A stretch of DNA of 64,000 bases from the NCBI GenBank assembly GCA_016710885.1, contig JADJUC010000003.1, positions 1-64,000 of the forward strand, given 5' to 3'. Both the position numbers and the translations under genes were made by a program. This document shows, in pieces, positions 1-11,496 of this stretch (positions are counted from its first letter, which is position 1; every line of letters starts with the position of its first letter). Source of the DNA: Candidatus Proximibacter danicus. Its GTDB lineage: Bacteria > Pseudomonadota > Gammaproteobacteria > Burkholderiales > Rhodocyclaceae. The notes beneath the pieces were generated by a model. The model was not told the DNA's origin and made no database searches. It saw only the letters and a list, made by a program, of their open reading frames with translations.

Positions 1-1
1 G

Positions 2-642
2 GTGTTTGATCCCATCTGGAATGATGTCTCACATATCTCTACAAGAGATATCTTCGCGGTGTTTTCCACGAGCATGCGCGACTGACCCGCGGCCGGAAGA
101 CTACATTAACCATTCGCTTTATTTCGAGGCGAAGACCTTCCTGCACGGGCTGCTGACGATCGAGGATAAGATCAGCATGGCGCACGGGCTTGAAACGAGA
201 GTGCCTTTTCTGGACAACGACTTGGTTGACTTTGCGATGCAAGTCCCGGTCGGACTGAAACTCGGAAATCTTGGGGAAGTTGTTCGGCTTGATGAAAATG
301 AGCCAACCAAAAGCATCAAAATATTTTCAGCAAACGCGACGGCAAGCTTCTACTAAGACAAGTGATGGAGCGTTACGTGCCCGCAGATATCGCTGACGGG
401 TAAAGAAAAGGTTTTTCGGCCCCTGATGCTATTGGTTTCGTGGCGATAGTATCGACTACGTGCAACGCCGACTAATGGGGACGATCCTCGGCTGTTTGAA
501 TACCTTGACCGAAAGTCGATTCATCGACTCGTTGCCGATCACCATGGCAAGTCATGACAATCGGAGGTTGTTAATCTGGTCTTTGCTAAATCTCGAAGAG
601 TGGATGAAGTCACTTGAGGAAGGTCAATGGGAGCACCTGTGA
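2..642 (+). pseudogene. Asparagine synthetase-like protein, 3' end only, frame broken
   Basis: This is the C-terminal synthetase domain of a glutamine-hydrolysing asparagine synthetase (AsnB family). In surface-glycan clusters such proteins usually amidate a uronic acid or an amino-sugar acid. Seen: SMAHGLETRVPFLDNDLVDF (about 174-233), which is the family's ETRVPFLD motif, then KGFSAPDA (about 405-430) and a C-terminal RRLLIWSLLNLEEW. The reading frame changes at least five times (near 90, 300, 400, 435-480 and 550), yet the pieces join into one continuous family sequence. The 5' part lies outside the window. The stop overlaps the start of the next gene. It is a different copy from the intact AsnB at 22475. 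The family call is secure; whether the breaks are real is not. Confidence 0.75.
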
Positions 643-1210
643 CCCTAGAAGATTGGGTTGAATTTCTCAATGCATGCTATCAGCAGCATGAAGAGCGATT
701 GCAAACCAAGTTTCATAGAAGCCTCCCTTTTCAGGATGCTGTTTTCGATCGGTGGGAAAGAGCTCGTCGACTCGGTTTCGGCGAGGGAACGAGTATCTAC
801 AATAGCTCCGCTGTCTTTGGCGATGTCCGTGTAGGGCAGAACACGTGGATAGGCCCAAACACTGTTCTAGATGGTAGTGGAGGTGGGCTGATTATCGGTA
901 GCTTTTGCTCAGTCTCCGCCGCTGTCCATGTTATACGCACGACACAGTACTTTGGGCGCTGTCGGGGGGCGAACTGCCTAAGGCTGAGGCGATGGTTTCC
1001 GTTGGTGATTGTGTTTATATCGGAAGCCAAAGCGTAATAGCTGCCGGGGTTACTGTCGGTGCGCGAAGTGTCATCGCGGCAAATAGCTTTGTGAACGACG
1101 ATGTGCCGGATGGGTCCGTTGTAGGCGGCTCCCCCGCCCGCCGACTTGGAGTCGTCGTTGGTCAGGGGAGCAAGGTTCGAATTGAATTCGACGGTGAAAA
1201 AGAGGGCTAA
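627..1210 (+). CDS. Hexapeptide-repeat acyltransferase (LbH fold), one frame break
   Basis: This is a left-handed beta-helix O- or N-acyltransferase, probably acetylating a sugar or sugar nucleotide of the surface glycan. Seen: imperfect isoleucine/valine hexapeptides ([18 protein letters not shown], then [20 protein letters not shown]) and the usual C-terminal [13 protein letters not shown] loop that follows the coils. An N-terminal helical region of about 45 residues precedes the helix. The frame changes once near 934; the expected histidine-containing THDTV segment is readable just after the break. The ATG at 627 lies inside the stop region of the preceding gene, so the two are translationally coupled. 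WbbJ/NeuD-type family membership is clear; the substrate is not. Confidence 0.75.
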
Positions 1211-1211
1211 C

Positions 1212-3034
1212 GTGGTCCTCGACGATAAAAGCAGTTTTGTCAGCCTGATCACCGGTCTCATGGCCGACGTGCGTTCGCGCTATGGATGGAAAATGGCAGT
1301 GTTGGTGTTGCTCATGACCATGGTCGCTCTGAGTGAGGGATTGGGCATGGTGCTCCTACTGCCCCTGCTTGCAGCTATCGGAGTCTCTTCGGCTGCTGAA
1401 GGAGGGTTGCTGGCACATTGGTTGAATTCAGGGCTTGCCTATTTTGGGATAGAGCATTCGGCCTACCTTATCGCTATTGCATTGTTGATGGTGTTTGCTG
1501 TTCAGCTAACCTGTTTTGTTATGCAAAGCTGGTGGATTTCCTGGATCCAAAGGGATTATGGAGCTTACTGGCAGAATCGGATATTCAATTCCCTCGTTTA
1601 TGCGGAATGGGGTTTTTTACCGAGCAGAAACTTGGCAATCTTTCCAACTTGATCGCCCATGAGACTTTCCGGCTGTCCAGTGCGCTGATGATCTTGTTGC
1701 AGATGGCCGCCTTAGCGGTGACCGCACTCGTGTATTTGGTTGTCGCAGTTGCCGTTAGCTGGCAAGTAACAACACTAATGGTCTTGCTGGCGGCCTTTCT
1801 TTTCACTGCTGTGAAGGGGATCGGGCGAAAGAACTTTCAGATAGGAACTCGGCTGGGGCCACTGACATCCCGGCTGACGGTACTTGTCACTGAGTTTTTG
1901 GAGGAATCAAACTGATCAAGGCTACTGCGACTGAGAATATCGCAGCCGCACGTGTTAAAGAAGGTGGTTGATGAACTTCGTGTTCAGCACACTTGGGCTA
2001 CCTTCCTTCCATCTCTAGTTCGCGCCATCTTTGAATTTAGTTCGATCGTGGCGCTTTGTTTCATCTTGGTGTTCGGTTACCAGCACTTAGAGATAGCAGC
2101 CGCCAGTATGCTGGTAGTGTTGGCACTTTTCGATGCGACTGCTGCCGCGATTCAATGCGTTGCAGCAGAACATGCAGTTACTAGCTAACTTTATCCGCTT
2201 TTGCCGCCGTCGACCGCATTGTGCGCACAGCGGAAAGCCGTTCGGAACGAGGATCGGTATTTGCTAACTGCCCCCCTCGCTGATCGCATCGTGATGGAGG
2301 GAGGGCTTCTCGTTTCGATTCGTCGAGCTGGCTACGATGAATCCGTCATTCTTAAAGACATCAAGGTGCGCTTCCCCGAACGAGGTATGGTTGGGATCGT
2401 GGGTGAGTCTGGTGCGGGCAAAACTACCTTGGCAAACTGTCTGCTAGGTTTGGTAAAAGTGGCTGACGGGGATGTATTGCTTGGCAATATGAGCATCAAA
2501 GATGTTCCGCTGAATACGTGGCGCCGGCAGATTGGTTATGTTCCTCAGGAGACTGTCCTTTTTCATTCTTCTATTCGGGACAACATCGCTTGGGGAATGC
2601 CTTCCGCGACAGATGATGAAATAGTCGACGCGGCCAAGCAGGCTTTGGCCCATGAATTTATCTTGCAACAGCCGTCCGGATATCTGACGGTCGTTGGTGA
2701 TCGTGGTGCCCGTTTGTCTGGGGGGCAATGCCAAAGACTCGGGATTGCCCGCGCGCTTCTAATGAAGCCCAAGCTGCTGGTAATGGATGAGGCGACAAGC
2801 GCACTGGATTCGACATCGGAGGCAGCTGTGCTTGAGACTATCGAGCGGTTGCGAGGCGAAATTTGCATTGTGATGGTGGCTCACCGTTTAGCCACAATTC
2901 AAAACGCAGATATGGTGGTCGTAATGGAAAGTGGCAGCATCGCAGAGACCGGAACTTGGTCTGAGCTGATATCCCAGAATGGAAGGTTTCAGAAATTGGC
3001 AACAGCACAGCACATCGTGCAAGAGGCGGTTTGA
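1212..3034 (+). pseudogene. ABC transporter, fused membrane and ATPase domains (MsbA/PglK type), frame broken
   Basis: This is a half-size ABC exporter of the kind that flips lipid-linked saccharides across the inner membrane. Seen: hydrophobic helices such as MVALSEGLGMVLLLPLLAAI in the N-terminal half, then an ATPase domain with Walker A GESGAGKTT, signature LSGGQ, Walker B LLVMDEATSALD and the H-loop histidine in AHRLA. The intact family length is about 590 residues, which fits the span. At least five frame changes lie in the membrane half (near 1635, 1912, 1950, 2165 and 2205); the ATPase half from 2201 is uninterrupted. The start is either GTG 1212, two bases after the previous stop, or ATG 1260. 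PglK-like flippase is the most natural role in this locus, but that is inferred from context. Confidence 0.75.
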
Positions 3035-3785
3035 TGAAATTCACATCTGAGCACTACGGCATGCTGATCAGTGCGGCAGCTAAGAAGTTCCGTTTTGTTC
3101 GCTTTGGCGATGACTTTGATCCGACATTAGCCGTGGCGTTGTGGCGCCATGACATTGATTTTCGCCGCAGCGCGCTGGCTATGGCGCGTCAAGAAGCGGG
3201 TTTGAATTGTGCGCCACCTACTTCGTGCAGGTAAGCGCGCGCTACTACAGCGTGTTCGAACCGGAGACGGCGGGGGTCATTCGAGCCATTCTGGATTTAG
3301 GGCACGAAGTCGGACTTCATTTTGACCCCGAGGTCTGTTACCACCAAGCCGTGCCCGAGTTCGAAGAGCGCCTTCGCTTTGAGGCTGAAGTGCTCGGAGA
3401 AATTACGGGGACGACGATTCGTGTTTTTTCGCTGCACAACCCGACGACAATCGTAGGAACCGCCTTGGATCAACCCTTTCATTCAGGCCTGATGAACGCA
3501 TCTGCTTCGGTGCTTCGTTCCTCGTTTACTTATTGCTCCGATAGTAATGGGTTGTGGCGTTTCAGGCCTCTGGATGAGGTGGTGGCGGATCCTGAAGTTA
3601 CAAGTTTATACACGCTGACGCACCCCGAATGGTGGCAGGAAAACGAGACGCCGCCGCGAGAGAATCTAAGGTGCATCGAGGGAAGAGCTGAGTTTTGCCT
3701 TCGGCATTATGACGATTTGCTGTCCTCAATTCCCGACCGAACGTTAGGAAGTTTTGCCGAACTTGAATCCCTAGATCGGAAATAA
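3034..3785 (+). CDS. Polysaccharide deacetylase-like protein, one frame break
   Basis: This resembles NodB-fold deacetylases found in O-antigen and capsule clusters. Seen: LWRHDIDF about 35 residues in, where HD would sit at the metal site, then YFVQVS, and DLGHEVGLHFD, which resembles the GHEIGxHxx motif of the fold. Later, FSLHNPT and THPEWW supply further histidines. The ATG at 3034 overlaps the preceding TGA by one base. The frame changes once near 3210 between two well-preserved halves. Full length would be about 250 residues. Assignment to the deacetylase superfamily is reasonable from the motifs; true activity and substrate are unknown. Confidence 0.6.
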
Positions 3786-3788
3786 TTA

Positions 3789-4897
3789 ATGAGCATATCG
3801 TTTGCAAAACCAAGCTTTTCGCCTGCGGCGCGCCAGCGGATATTAGCTACCGTAAGCGATATCCTGGAGTCAGGTCGGCTGATATCGGGCGAGTCTACTC
3901 TGCGGTTCGAGTCGGCTTTTCGTGCTTTAACTTCTTGCAGTCATGCGGTCAGCACAAATTCTTGTACGACCGCACTACAGATTGCATTGAATCACTTTGA
4001 CGTTCGTGACCATGAAGTGCTTGTTCCGGCAGCGGCCTTTATCACCGATGTGAGCGTCGTAAATTGGTGTGGCGGTGTGCCAGTCTTGGTGGACATTGAT
4101 CCGGAGACACTTTCTTTTGATCTGGATGACTTGCGCCGAAAAATTACTCCGCGCACCAAAGGGATCATTTGGGTGCCTACAAGGTTCATTTCCCGCATTG
4201 GCGCGAGATTCTTTCCGTCGCGAGGGCGCATGGCCTCTTTGTTATTGAGGACTGTGCGCATGCACATGGCGCTTCGGTTGACGGTTTTCCAGCAGTTTCG
4301 TTGGGGGATGTTGGATGCTTCAGCTTCTACCCTACCAAAGTGCTGACGTGTGGCACCGGAGGTATGCTGGTAACAAATGACGATGCTATGGCACGTAGCG
4401 CTCGAGGAGATGCGTATGTTCGGGCGAGAGAACGGGACCGGTCCTGTAATTAGGGAGGGTAACGATTGGTTTCTTGACGAGCTAAGAGCATGTGTAGGCT
4501 ATGAACAGGTGTGCGAACTGCCTGCCTTTCTTGAGCGCCGCCGGCAGATTGCACATCGCTACCGCACGGCGCTTTCTGGCGCGCCATTTATTCGCCATTT
4601 GGCTGTACCGGAGGGGAACCACCCCGCTTATTACCATTTCGTTATCTTTTTGACGATCGCATAGACCACGTAGCCTTTCAAATCGTTTGCAAGCGCAATA
4701 CGGCATACCAGCGCGCCCGATTTATCCGCCTCTCCATGAAGAGGCAATTTTTTGCGATCTTGATACTGGGACGCTACATCAAGCCTCAAGAATGCTGCAT
4801 CGCTCACTCTGTTTGCCAATGCACATGGACCTTTCTGATGCGGAGGTGGACTTGATCGCTACTGCAATTATCCGTGGAGCTGAACGAGGTCGCGTGA
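3789..4897 (+). pseudogene. DegT/DnrJ/EryC1/StrS-type PLP aminotransferase, frame broken
   Basis: This is a sugar aminotransferase that would convert a nucleotide-linked ketosugar to an aminosugar. Seen: the N-terminal ISGESTLRFESAF segment, STNSCTTALQIAL (cofactor phosphate site), VIEDCAHAHGA (aspartate that contacts the PLP ring), and CFSFYPTKVLTCGTGGM, whose lysine should form the Schiff base. Frame changes near 4175, 4410 and 4660. The last readable frame runs without a stop into the next gene, so the true stop is uncertain; TGA 4895-4897 in a neighbouring frame is the best candidate. It could serve a nonulosonic-acid or bacillosamine-like route together with the nearby acyltransferase, but that is inferred. 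Confidence 0.75.
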
Positions 4898-4902
4898 GAG
4901 GT

Positions 4903-5854
4903 ATGGCGGGAACAATTCTTGTTACCGGCGCGAATGGGCTATTGGGTTCTCAATGTATTGCCGCACTCGCGGAGAACCAGACTCAGCATGTGATCGCGAT
5001 TTGGCACAAAGGGCGTGAATGTCTGCCATTAGATCCCCGCCCGATGTTCGATATGTCCAATGCGATCTTTCCGATTTGGATGCCGTAAGAACAATGTTCG
5101 GTGAGCAGCGAATCGATGCCGTCGTTCATGCAGCAGCAGCGCTACCGGATGGAACGCCAAACTACTTTCGCACAGCTCTGTCGGTGAATGTTCAAGGAAC
5201 AGCCAACCTCGTTTCGGCCGCAAGCGAGGCCGGCTGCGCTAGATTCGTTTATTGCTCCAGCGTCAGTGTTTACGGTACTACGAATGATGAAGGAGCTCTT
5301 TTCTCGGAGACCGATCTTCCTTCTCCTGAGGATGTGTATGCCTGGAGCAAATGGGCGGGAGAGGAGTATGTTCGTTTGAGCTGCCGCAAAGGAGATATGA
5401 TGGCACCGCTCTGCGCCTGTCAGGCTTGTCGGCCCAGGCAGGCAAAACGGGGTTTTTCTTTAATATGGCCATGGCGGCGTCTAGAGGCGATTCCATCGTA
5501 ATTAGGAACAATGGCGTCCCCTTTCAGTTTTTGGCCTTGAGTGATGCCGTGGCTGCGGTTCTGCAGTGCATTCCTCGCGATTCTGAAGTGGTCGAAAATT
5601 ATTCAGTGATAAACGTAGCAAGTATGACTGTGCCTTCGATAAGCGCTATTGCAGAAGCGGCCGTCAAGATGGCAGTTGATCGTAATTCGTCGATTATTGT
5701 TATACCGCAAGTTGTAAATTCCATCTGTCAGGTGATGTCAACTAACAAGATGTCGTCTCTACTGGGGGCAGGGAAATGCGGGCTTCACGAGATATTGCAT
5801 TCAGTATTCCGTTACATCGATAGTTTGAAGGTTGGTGGCTCATGCAAAATATAG
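4903..5854 (+). CDS. NAD-dependent epimerase/dehydratase (SDR), two frame breaks
   Basis: This is an extended short-chain dehydrogenase acting on a nucleotide sugar. Seen: the Rossmann motif TGANGLLGS at the N terminus, VQCDLSD, VVHAAA, the serine-containing YCSSVSVYG, and the catalytic YAWSK (Tyr-x-x-x-Lys). The C-terminal half includes FQFLALSDAVAAV, the equivalent of the usual FxHVxDVA stretch. Frame changes lie near 5025 and 5395. The stop overlaps the WbqC gene start at 5842. Which sugar is reduced, epimerised or dehydrated cannot be told from the sequence. Confidence 0.75.
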
Positions 5855-6564
5855 TGGCGATACACCAGCCGAACTTTCTGCCGTGGTTGGGATATTTCGA
5901 CAAAATGGCGCGCTGCGACAGTTTTGTTTTTCTTGATGACGTACAAATTCAAAAAACTGGTGGCGGGTGGGCGAATCGAGTAAAAATGGCCGTTTCCGGT
6001 CAGGCTAAATGGATTACGGCGCCCATAGACCGGAGTTACCACGGTGTTCGAAACATCAATGAGACGCGATTTGTCGTTGAAAACGATTGGCGTCAAACGG
6101 TATTGAAAACTCTACGGGCCAGTTACAGACGCGCCCCCTATTTCTCATACGCCATGAATCTGCTGGAGCCCCTTCTGCTCAATCCAGATGATAATTTATC
6201 AACCTACAACTCCAATTGCATTCTCGGGATAGCGTCGGAGCTAGGGATTTCAAAAGAAAAATGTCGATGGTCGTCATCATTAACCCACTCCGGTCAGTCA
6301 AATGACCTGTTGGTGTCTATCGTCCAAACCGTGAATGGCAACGCCTACATGTGCGGAGGCGGCGCCAGTGGCTATCAGGATCCCCAATTTTTTGCTGAAG
6401 CATCGATATCGTTGGTGTATCAGAACTTTGTTCCGGATCCCTATCCGCAAATTAATACTGATGTATTTGTTGCCGGCTTGTCGATCGTTGATGTTCTTAT
6501 GAATATCGGCATGGACGGTGCGCGAGAAATGCTCTCGAATTCTGCAGGGCGTGCGTCTACTTAA
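5842..6564 (+). CDS. WbqC family protein
   Basis: This is an intact 240-residue member of the WbqC-like family, which occurs widely in O-antigen and glycosylation loci and has no firmly established reaction. The diagnostic N terminus is present: AIHQPNFLPWLGYFDKM, then FVFLDDVQIQK and NRVKM, then WITAPI. It starts 13 bases before the preceding stop. It is the only gene of the first 14 kb whose frame is completely undisturbed, which is useful when judging why its neighbours are broken. The family assignment is confident; a transferase or hydrolase role in assembling an N-acylated sugar is speculation. Confidence 0.85.
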   Translation: MQNIVAIHQPNFLPWLGYFDKMARCDSFVFLDDVQIQKTGGGWANRVKMAVSGQAKWITAPIDRSYHGVRNINETRFVVENDWRQTVLKTLRASYRRAPYFSYAMNLLEPLLLNPDDNLSTYNSNCILGIASELGISKEKCRWSSSLTHSGQSNDLLVSIVQTVNGNAYMCGGGASGYQDPQFFAEASISLVYQNFVPDPYPQINTDVFVAGLSIVDVLMNIGMDGAREMLSNSAGRAST

Positions 6565-6566
6565 CT

Positions 6567-7716
6567 ATGAAAATACTATTTGTTGGATTCAATGCAAAGT
6601 ACATAAACCCGACGAATCAACTTACGCACAGAATGTTGAAGTTGTTTTCGGAGTGGTTTTTAGGCCAGGTTTTGTCAGTGATGACAGCTGTGGCAAGGGC
6701 TGGAGTCTTTCTGGCAAAGCATGGTCCGTTCGATTTCATTGCACATCAACCCAGCTGGCGGTCGAATCCGATCCATGGCCACAGAAGGTTCTATCAACGT
6801 TTTAATTATTGTGCAACAGGAAGGGCCTCGGTTAGCTAATTCATGCTGGACGCGCGAGCGTGCATGAAGCGATGCGCATTGCCAAAAGTGGTTTTCGTTA
6901 TGGATCTTGATACGCGCGTGCGGGCTGGTCTGCTGGAACAATTGGATGAGTTTTCTGACTACATTGTCGGCTGGGGAAAAGGATTCTCTCGTAAGAATGA
7001 TGACCTTCCTTATCTAGAGTGGAAACGGCGTATAAAGCGGAAATTGCGCCCTCTTGGTTTATGGCACGATTTTGTGAATCCAAGGTGCCTAAATTTATAA
7101 ATATCGGCCATTTTGTTGCCTCGCATGAATTTGATTTTTCTCCGGTGTGCAATCGACCATTTTCTGTGTCTGTTGCCGGGCAGCTTTATTATTCGCGTGA
7201 ACGGGCATTGGTTCGCCTTAATAAAGATCGCCGACTGAAAGTTAAGTCGACTAACTATCGTTGGATATTTAGTGCGCTCACGAAACTTGGCGTCTCGCCG
7301 TATTCACGGTTTGTTCCGCATACGATATATCGGTCTCTTTTTGAGCGAGTGTTATGCACGAGTAAAATATCGATGACCGATGGCGCCCTACGACATAATG
7401 ATTCGGAAATTTGTTGAGATCCGCTGCAGGGGCATTGTTACTTGCTAGGCCTTGCGGTGGATTTAGTTCTTTGGGGTTTCGTGACGGCGAGTCTGCTATT
7501 GTTCTAGACGAATCTGATCCTGCCGAGCAGGTGGTTTCCCTAATTTCTGACCCCGACCGACTTCAGTCTATCGCAACGGCTGGGCAAGAGTTGGTTTGGG
7601 AAAAGCATTCTATCCAGGCTAGAAGTCAGCAAATGGAATCAGCTCTGCACCGAATTCTCGATGGGTCTTTTAATGGGTCGGTTTGGGAAAATGGTGAATT
7701 TGTTTTGATCGACTAA
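6567..7716 (+). pseudogene. CgeB-like glycosyltransferase, frame broken
   Basis: Pieces read as a GT-B glycosyltransferase of the CgeB/DUF3880 type. Seen: N terminus MKILFVGFNAKYI, a central VVFVMDLDTRVRAGLLEQLD, PKFINIGHFV, and a C-terminal GFSSLGFRDGESAIVLDES resembling the family's end, where the donor-binding domain closes with a GFxxxFxxGxE segment. At least five frame changes are spread over the gene (for example near 6650, 6830, 7070 and 7410). It begins two bases after the WbqC stop. The assignment rests on piecing frames together, so the exact subfamily is only moderately supported. Confidence 0.6.
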
Positions 7717-7787
7717 TGGCCGTTTTGAAATATATTTCCTTGTTATTTTGTTTATTGAATTCCATTTGTTAGGGGATTATAGTGCAA

Positions 7788-9285
7788 TGCCCAGCAATTC
7801 TTTTGTCGCAACGCCTCATGAGGAGGACATTTCACCTGTTGAGGATTTTGTCGCCTAATCCAGGGAAGTCGGCGCTAAGCATCCGCGCCGCCAAGCATTG
7901 GTGGTCTTCTGGAGGAGGGATGCGCAAATTGCAGAGCGGATGTTGGGTTCTGATTTTCCTATTTATTGCTATGAAACAGAGCGTGGTTTTGTTGAATCGC
8001 TTTCTGAACAAACCCTCGATCTGGAGCAGCGCTATCCAAATATTTCGTGGGGGACTTTAATCGCTTCTGAAAGAGAGTTTTGCGACTATTCATTCCTTCA
8101 AGGAGCCACAGGGCTTGGCTAGTCGGCGACGAACGAAGCTTGGATCCATACGACCAATATGGCCAGCTTTCTTGAACAAGCAGACAATTTGCTCCCGATG
8201 CGCTCTTGACGGTTGTCGCTGACAATATATTCAATATGGTAGCAACGGCATTAGCTGAGGCCCGCCATCTAGAACTTCTAATACCGCAGTTCGTTCAACT
8301 TGCCGGTCCCGGGCGCGCTGCCGGTGGTTTTCTTGGGCGAACACGCTACCTTGATTCGTATCGGTTTATTCGTGCCTACGAGACCTATCGGAAGACGTCA
8401 CTGTCTGAGCTAGAAGTAGGCAGGGCTCAACTATTTGAGAAGTTCCTTACAAATTATGATTTAGTTGCGACCCACAAGGCTTTAGGGGTAACTAAATTAA
8501 GAAGATTGCCATTTTCACCACGTTGGCGTTCTGTATTGAGGACTGCTTTACGCAAACGTGTTAAGTCGCCTGCTGACTACCGAAGTTGGCATTTTGGAAG
8601 GAAGGTGCTTGCTAACATAGTTCGCGCTGTTCGGGTCTTTAAGCGACTTGAATTTTTTATGGCCTCACGAAGTGAATTGCCTTTGGAGAAATTTGTATTC
8701 TTTCCTCTTCATTTTCAGCCGGAAGCGTCAACTCTGGTAAATGGTATTTTCTGGGCGAATCAAATTTCAACGATTGAGCAAATTTCTAAAGTTTGCCAAT
8801 TGGTTATAAATTAGTGGTTAAGGAGCATGAAAAAGGGCGGGGTAGTAGGCCGCTTTGGCAGTATCGACATATTGAAGCTCTATATAACGTCTGCATGGTT
8901 GACATGCCTGCTAAGGAAATTATCGCCCGTTGTGAAGCGTTGATTACGATCAGCGGCACTGCTGCCGTTGAAGCCGTTGCAGTGCGTAAGCCGGTAATCG
9001 TTCTTGGATACAAACATTATTATTTTCCAGAATTTTCCCACAGTATACGCTCTGCTGAAGACTTGCCATTTTTATTCAAAAAAACTTCTGATCCAAAAGA
9101 ATTTCAAATACGATAACCGTGATTTGTATGCATTCTATTTGGGTTGGCAGGATGCGCAATTTGCTGCAGTGCCTAGCCGAGACAATTTTCACGAGCTTGC
9201 GCCGGAAATAATATCTGAGCTTGAGCAAGATTACTCGGCAGAAAACATCCTTGTGGCTGCACGTTATGGCGACGGAAGATCATAA
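7788..9285 (+). pseudogene. Capsule polysaccharide biosynthesis protein (Caps_synth-like), frame broken
   Basis: The best-preserved part reads FFPLHFQPEASTL (about 8698-8740) followed by YKLVVKEHEKG and ALITISGTAAVEAV and KPVIVLGYKHYY. This succession (FPLHxQPE, KEHP-like, xISGTAxxEA) is typical of the capsule-synthesis/CDP-glycerol-transferase-like GT-B proteins of capsule loci. Upstream, an N-terminal half of about 260 residues is readable in three frames. At least five frame changes occur (near 7870, 8110, 8200, 8790 and 9080). The start near 7788 is a guess from the first reasonable ATG after a 71-base gap. Transfer of a Kdo-like or other acidic sugar would fit the neighbouring nonulosonic-acid genes, but this is inference. 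Confidence 0.65.
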
Positions 9286-9357
9286 TCACAAATCGTGATC
9301 GAGTGATCGGGTTTTTAAGTTCGAACCGTTACCAACGGCGTTTCTAGCACCATTTTT

Positions 9358-10518
9358 ATGATTAAGAGTATTTGTATGCTGCAAAAGCGAAAGATTTTTG
9401 TTCTGACTGGTAAGCGAGGTGGTTTCGGAGCGATGAAGCCGCTATTGCGTTTAATTCGTGATGATCCTGGGCTGGAACTGCAGCTAGTTGTGACGGATCA
9501 GCACGTCAGCGACAAATTTGGTCGCACGCTTGCTGAAGTGCAGAGGAATTTTCTGTAGTCGAGGCGGTAGATATGGAGCAAGCGGGATTTGCCAGTTGAT
9601 CGCGCGCGTGCGATCGGAGTCTGCCCGACGAAAATGGCCGATACTTTGACGCGCCTTTCCCCTGATGTTTGTGTGCTGTACGGCGATAGAGGCGAGGTTC
9701 TTGCGGCAGCAATAGCTGCAACGTCTCTTGGAATACCAATTGCGCATCTTCAAGGCGGCGATTTGTCCGGTTCGGTGGATGAACAGGTCCGGCACGCTGG
9801 CGACAAAGCTTGCCCAGTTGCACTTTCCGTCACCGAGAGCAGTGGCCAGAGAATCCGTAGTATGGGAGAGGAGTCATGGCGCGCGCGTTGTGGGCGATAA
9901 CCATATCGATCTGATTGTTGCGGGGGAATATGCAGCTCCGGAAGATGTGGCGGCTTTACTTCATCTCGATCTTGCACAACCAATCGTTGTTGTGTTGCAG
10001 CATTCTGAGACTACTGCGCCTTACGATTCCTACGATCAGATGAAAGCGACGCTTTTAGCTGTAGCCGCCTCAGGGATTCAGGCTGTAATGGTCACCTGTG
10101 CTCTGATGTTGGTTATGGCGGCGTCATTCAAGCGATCTAGGAGTTCGCTGTAGGACCGCAATTTAGGGTAAGAGTTAATCTTGAGGCCCCATATTTTTGG
10201 GGATTGCTCGCGATCGCGTCAGCTTTGGTCGGAATAGCTCTGCTGGAATAATTGAAACTCCGACGTTCCGCCTTCCTACGATTAACATTGGCCGTAGGCG
10301 GGAAGGCGCCTCCATGCTGGAAATGTACTACGTTTCTCACGATAAAACCGAAATTTCTTTTGCGTTGGATAAAGTCCTGAACGATGTCGATTTTTTTGTC
10401 TTCCATGGCTCAGTGTGACCAGCCCTACGGCGACGGGAGGGCTGGTGAGCGTATCGTCAACGTTCTCAAAGAAGTGCCGTTGGATAAGCGGCTAATGATT
10501 AAACGCATGACCTATTGA
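9358..10518 (+). pseudogene. neuC: UDP-N-acetylglucosamine 2-epimerase, hydrolysing type (NeuC-like), frame broken
   Basis: This enzyme class releases a 2-epimerised N-acetylhexosamine from UDP, the first committed step toward sialic-acid-like sugars. Seen: LTGKRGGFGAMKPLL (N terminus), VLYGDRGEVLAAAIAA, PIAHLQGGDLSGSVDE (the HxxGG region), VGNSSAGIIE-like remnants around 10230, RLPTINIGRRREG, and a C-terminal QPYGDGRAGERIVNVLKE. All are family landmarks in the right order. At least five frame changes are needed to read it (near 9545, 9590, 9790, 10130 and 10412). The start may be ATG 9358 or 9376. Whether it acts on UDP-GlcNAc or a bacillosamine derivative cannot be decided. Confidence 0.75.
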
Positions 10519-10536
10519 TAGTCATTCTTTACGTAC

Positions 10537-11486
10537 ATGAAACCAGTCGCCTTATACTACAGTATTCTCCAGTATCAGCCTAAAATCATAAAGTTTTAGC
10601 CGACAATTTTGAATTAATTGAACTCGCAAATCAGAATATAGTTCGTCAAATTTTGAGCAGAGTGGAGTTGCTGTTTGCTCACTTGGGTTTTCGGTTGATG
10701 GCGGAATATATGGACCGTTGTCCTAGACTGAAAGTCATTGCATCGAATACAACCGGTATTCCGCACATCGATGCAATAGCCGCAGAAATGCGAGGAGTGG
10801 CGGTTGCGCACTACGATGAGCAGATCTTTCTGGATACAGATTACTCCACTGCAGAACATACAGTGGGTCTGATGCTTGCTGCAGCGAGGCGTTTGCCCGC
10901 AGCCCATGCGGCAGGCATGTTCCGATCTTGGGATCGGAAACGTTGGGAAGTCCTCGAATGATGTCCAAGTTGAGGCTCGGCTTGGTCGGTTTTGGCCGGT
11001 TGGGCCGTAAAGGGGCAGCCGTCGCCGACGCCATGAGATGAATGTGGCTTGGTACGATCCTTATGTAGAGAATCTCAGGTAAAATACCAACGTTGATCGA
11101 ACTCGCAGAACGTTCTGATATATTGAGTTTGCATGCGGTCGCTAACGAGACAACCCGAGGTGTTGTCAGTCGTGAGGTCCTAGAAAAGCTTCCGCATGGA
11201 GCTATCGTTGTCAATACGGCGCGCGGCGAATTATTAGATACCGACGCATTGCTCGATCAGCTCGAAAGCGGCCAGCTTTGGGGGGCCGCATTGGATACCG
11301 TCGAGGGGGAATATCGCTTGGATTTCCCTTATCGGTTGTGGCACAGTCGTCTGGGCCACTATGCCCGGACGCATGATAATCTCATTTTGACCCCACATAT
11401 CGGAGGCTATACGGTTGTCAGCAGGCCGCTACGGGCTACGCGTAATTGAAAGAGCATGTAGTATTTGGGGTTACCTTAAGGGTTGA
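10537..11486 (+). pseudogene. D-isomer-specific 2-hydroxyacid dehydrogenase, frame broken
   Basis: This is an NAD-dependent 2-hydroxyacid/phosphoglycerate-dehydrogenase-like protein. Seen: DTDYSTAEHTVGLMLAA before the coenzyme domain, GLVGFGRLGR (dinucleotide-binding glycines), LSLHAVANETTRG, VVNTARGELLD (catalytic arginine), and LTPHIGGYT (catalytic histidine). The N terminus MKPVALYYSILQYQPK is readable from ATG 10537. There are at least four frame changes (near 10598, 10960, 11080 and 11430). It lies between the NeuC- and NeuA-like genes. A dehydrogenase of this kind within a nonulosonic-acid module is unusual and may act on an alpha-keto or alpha-hydroxy acid intermediate. Confidence 0.75.
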
Positions 11487-11496
11487 AGTCACGGCA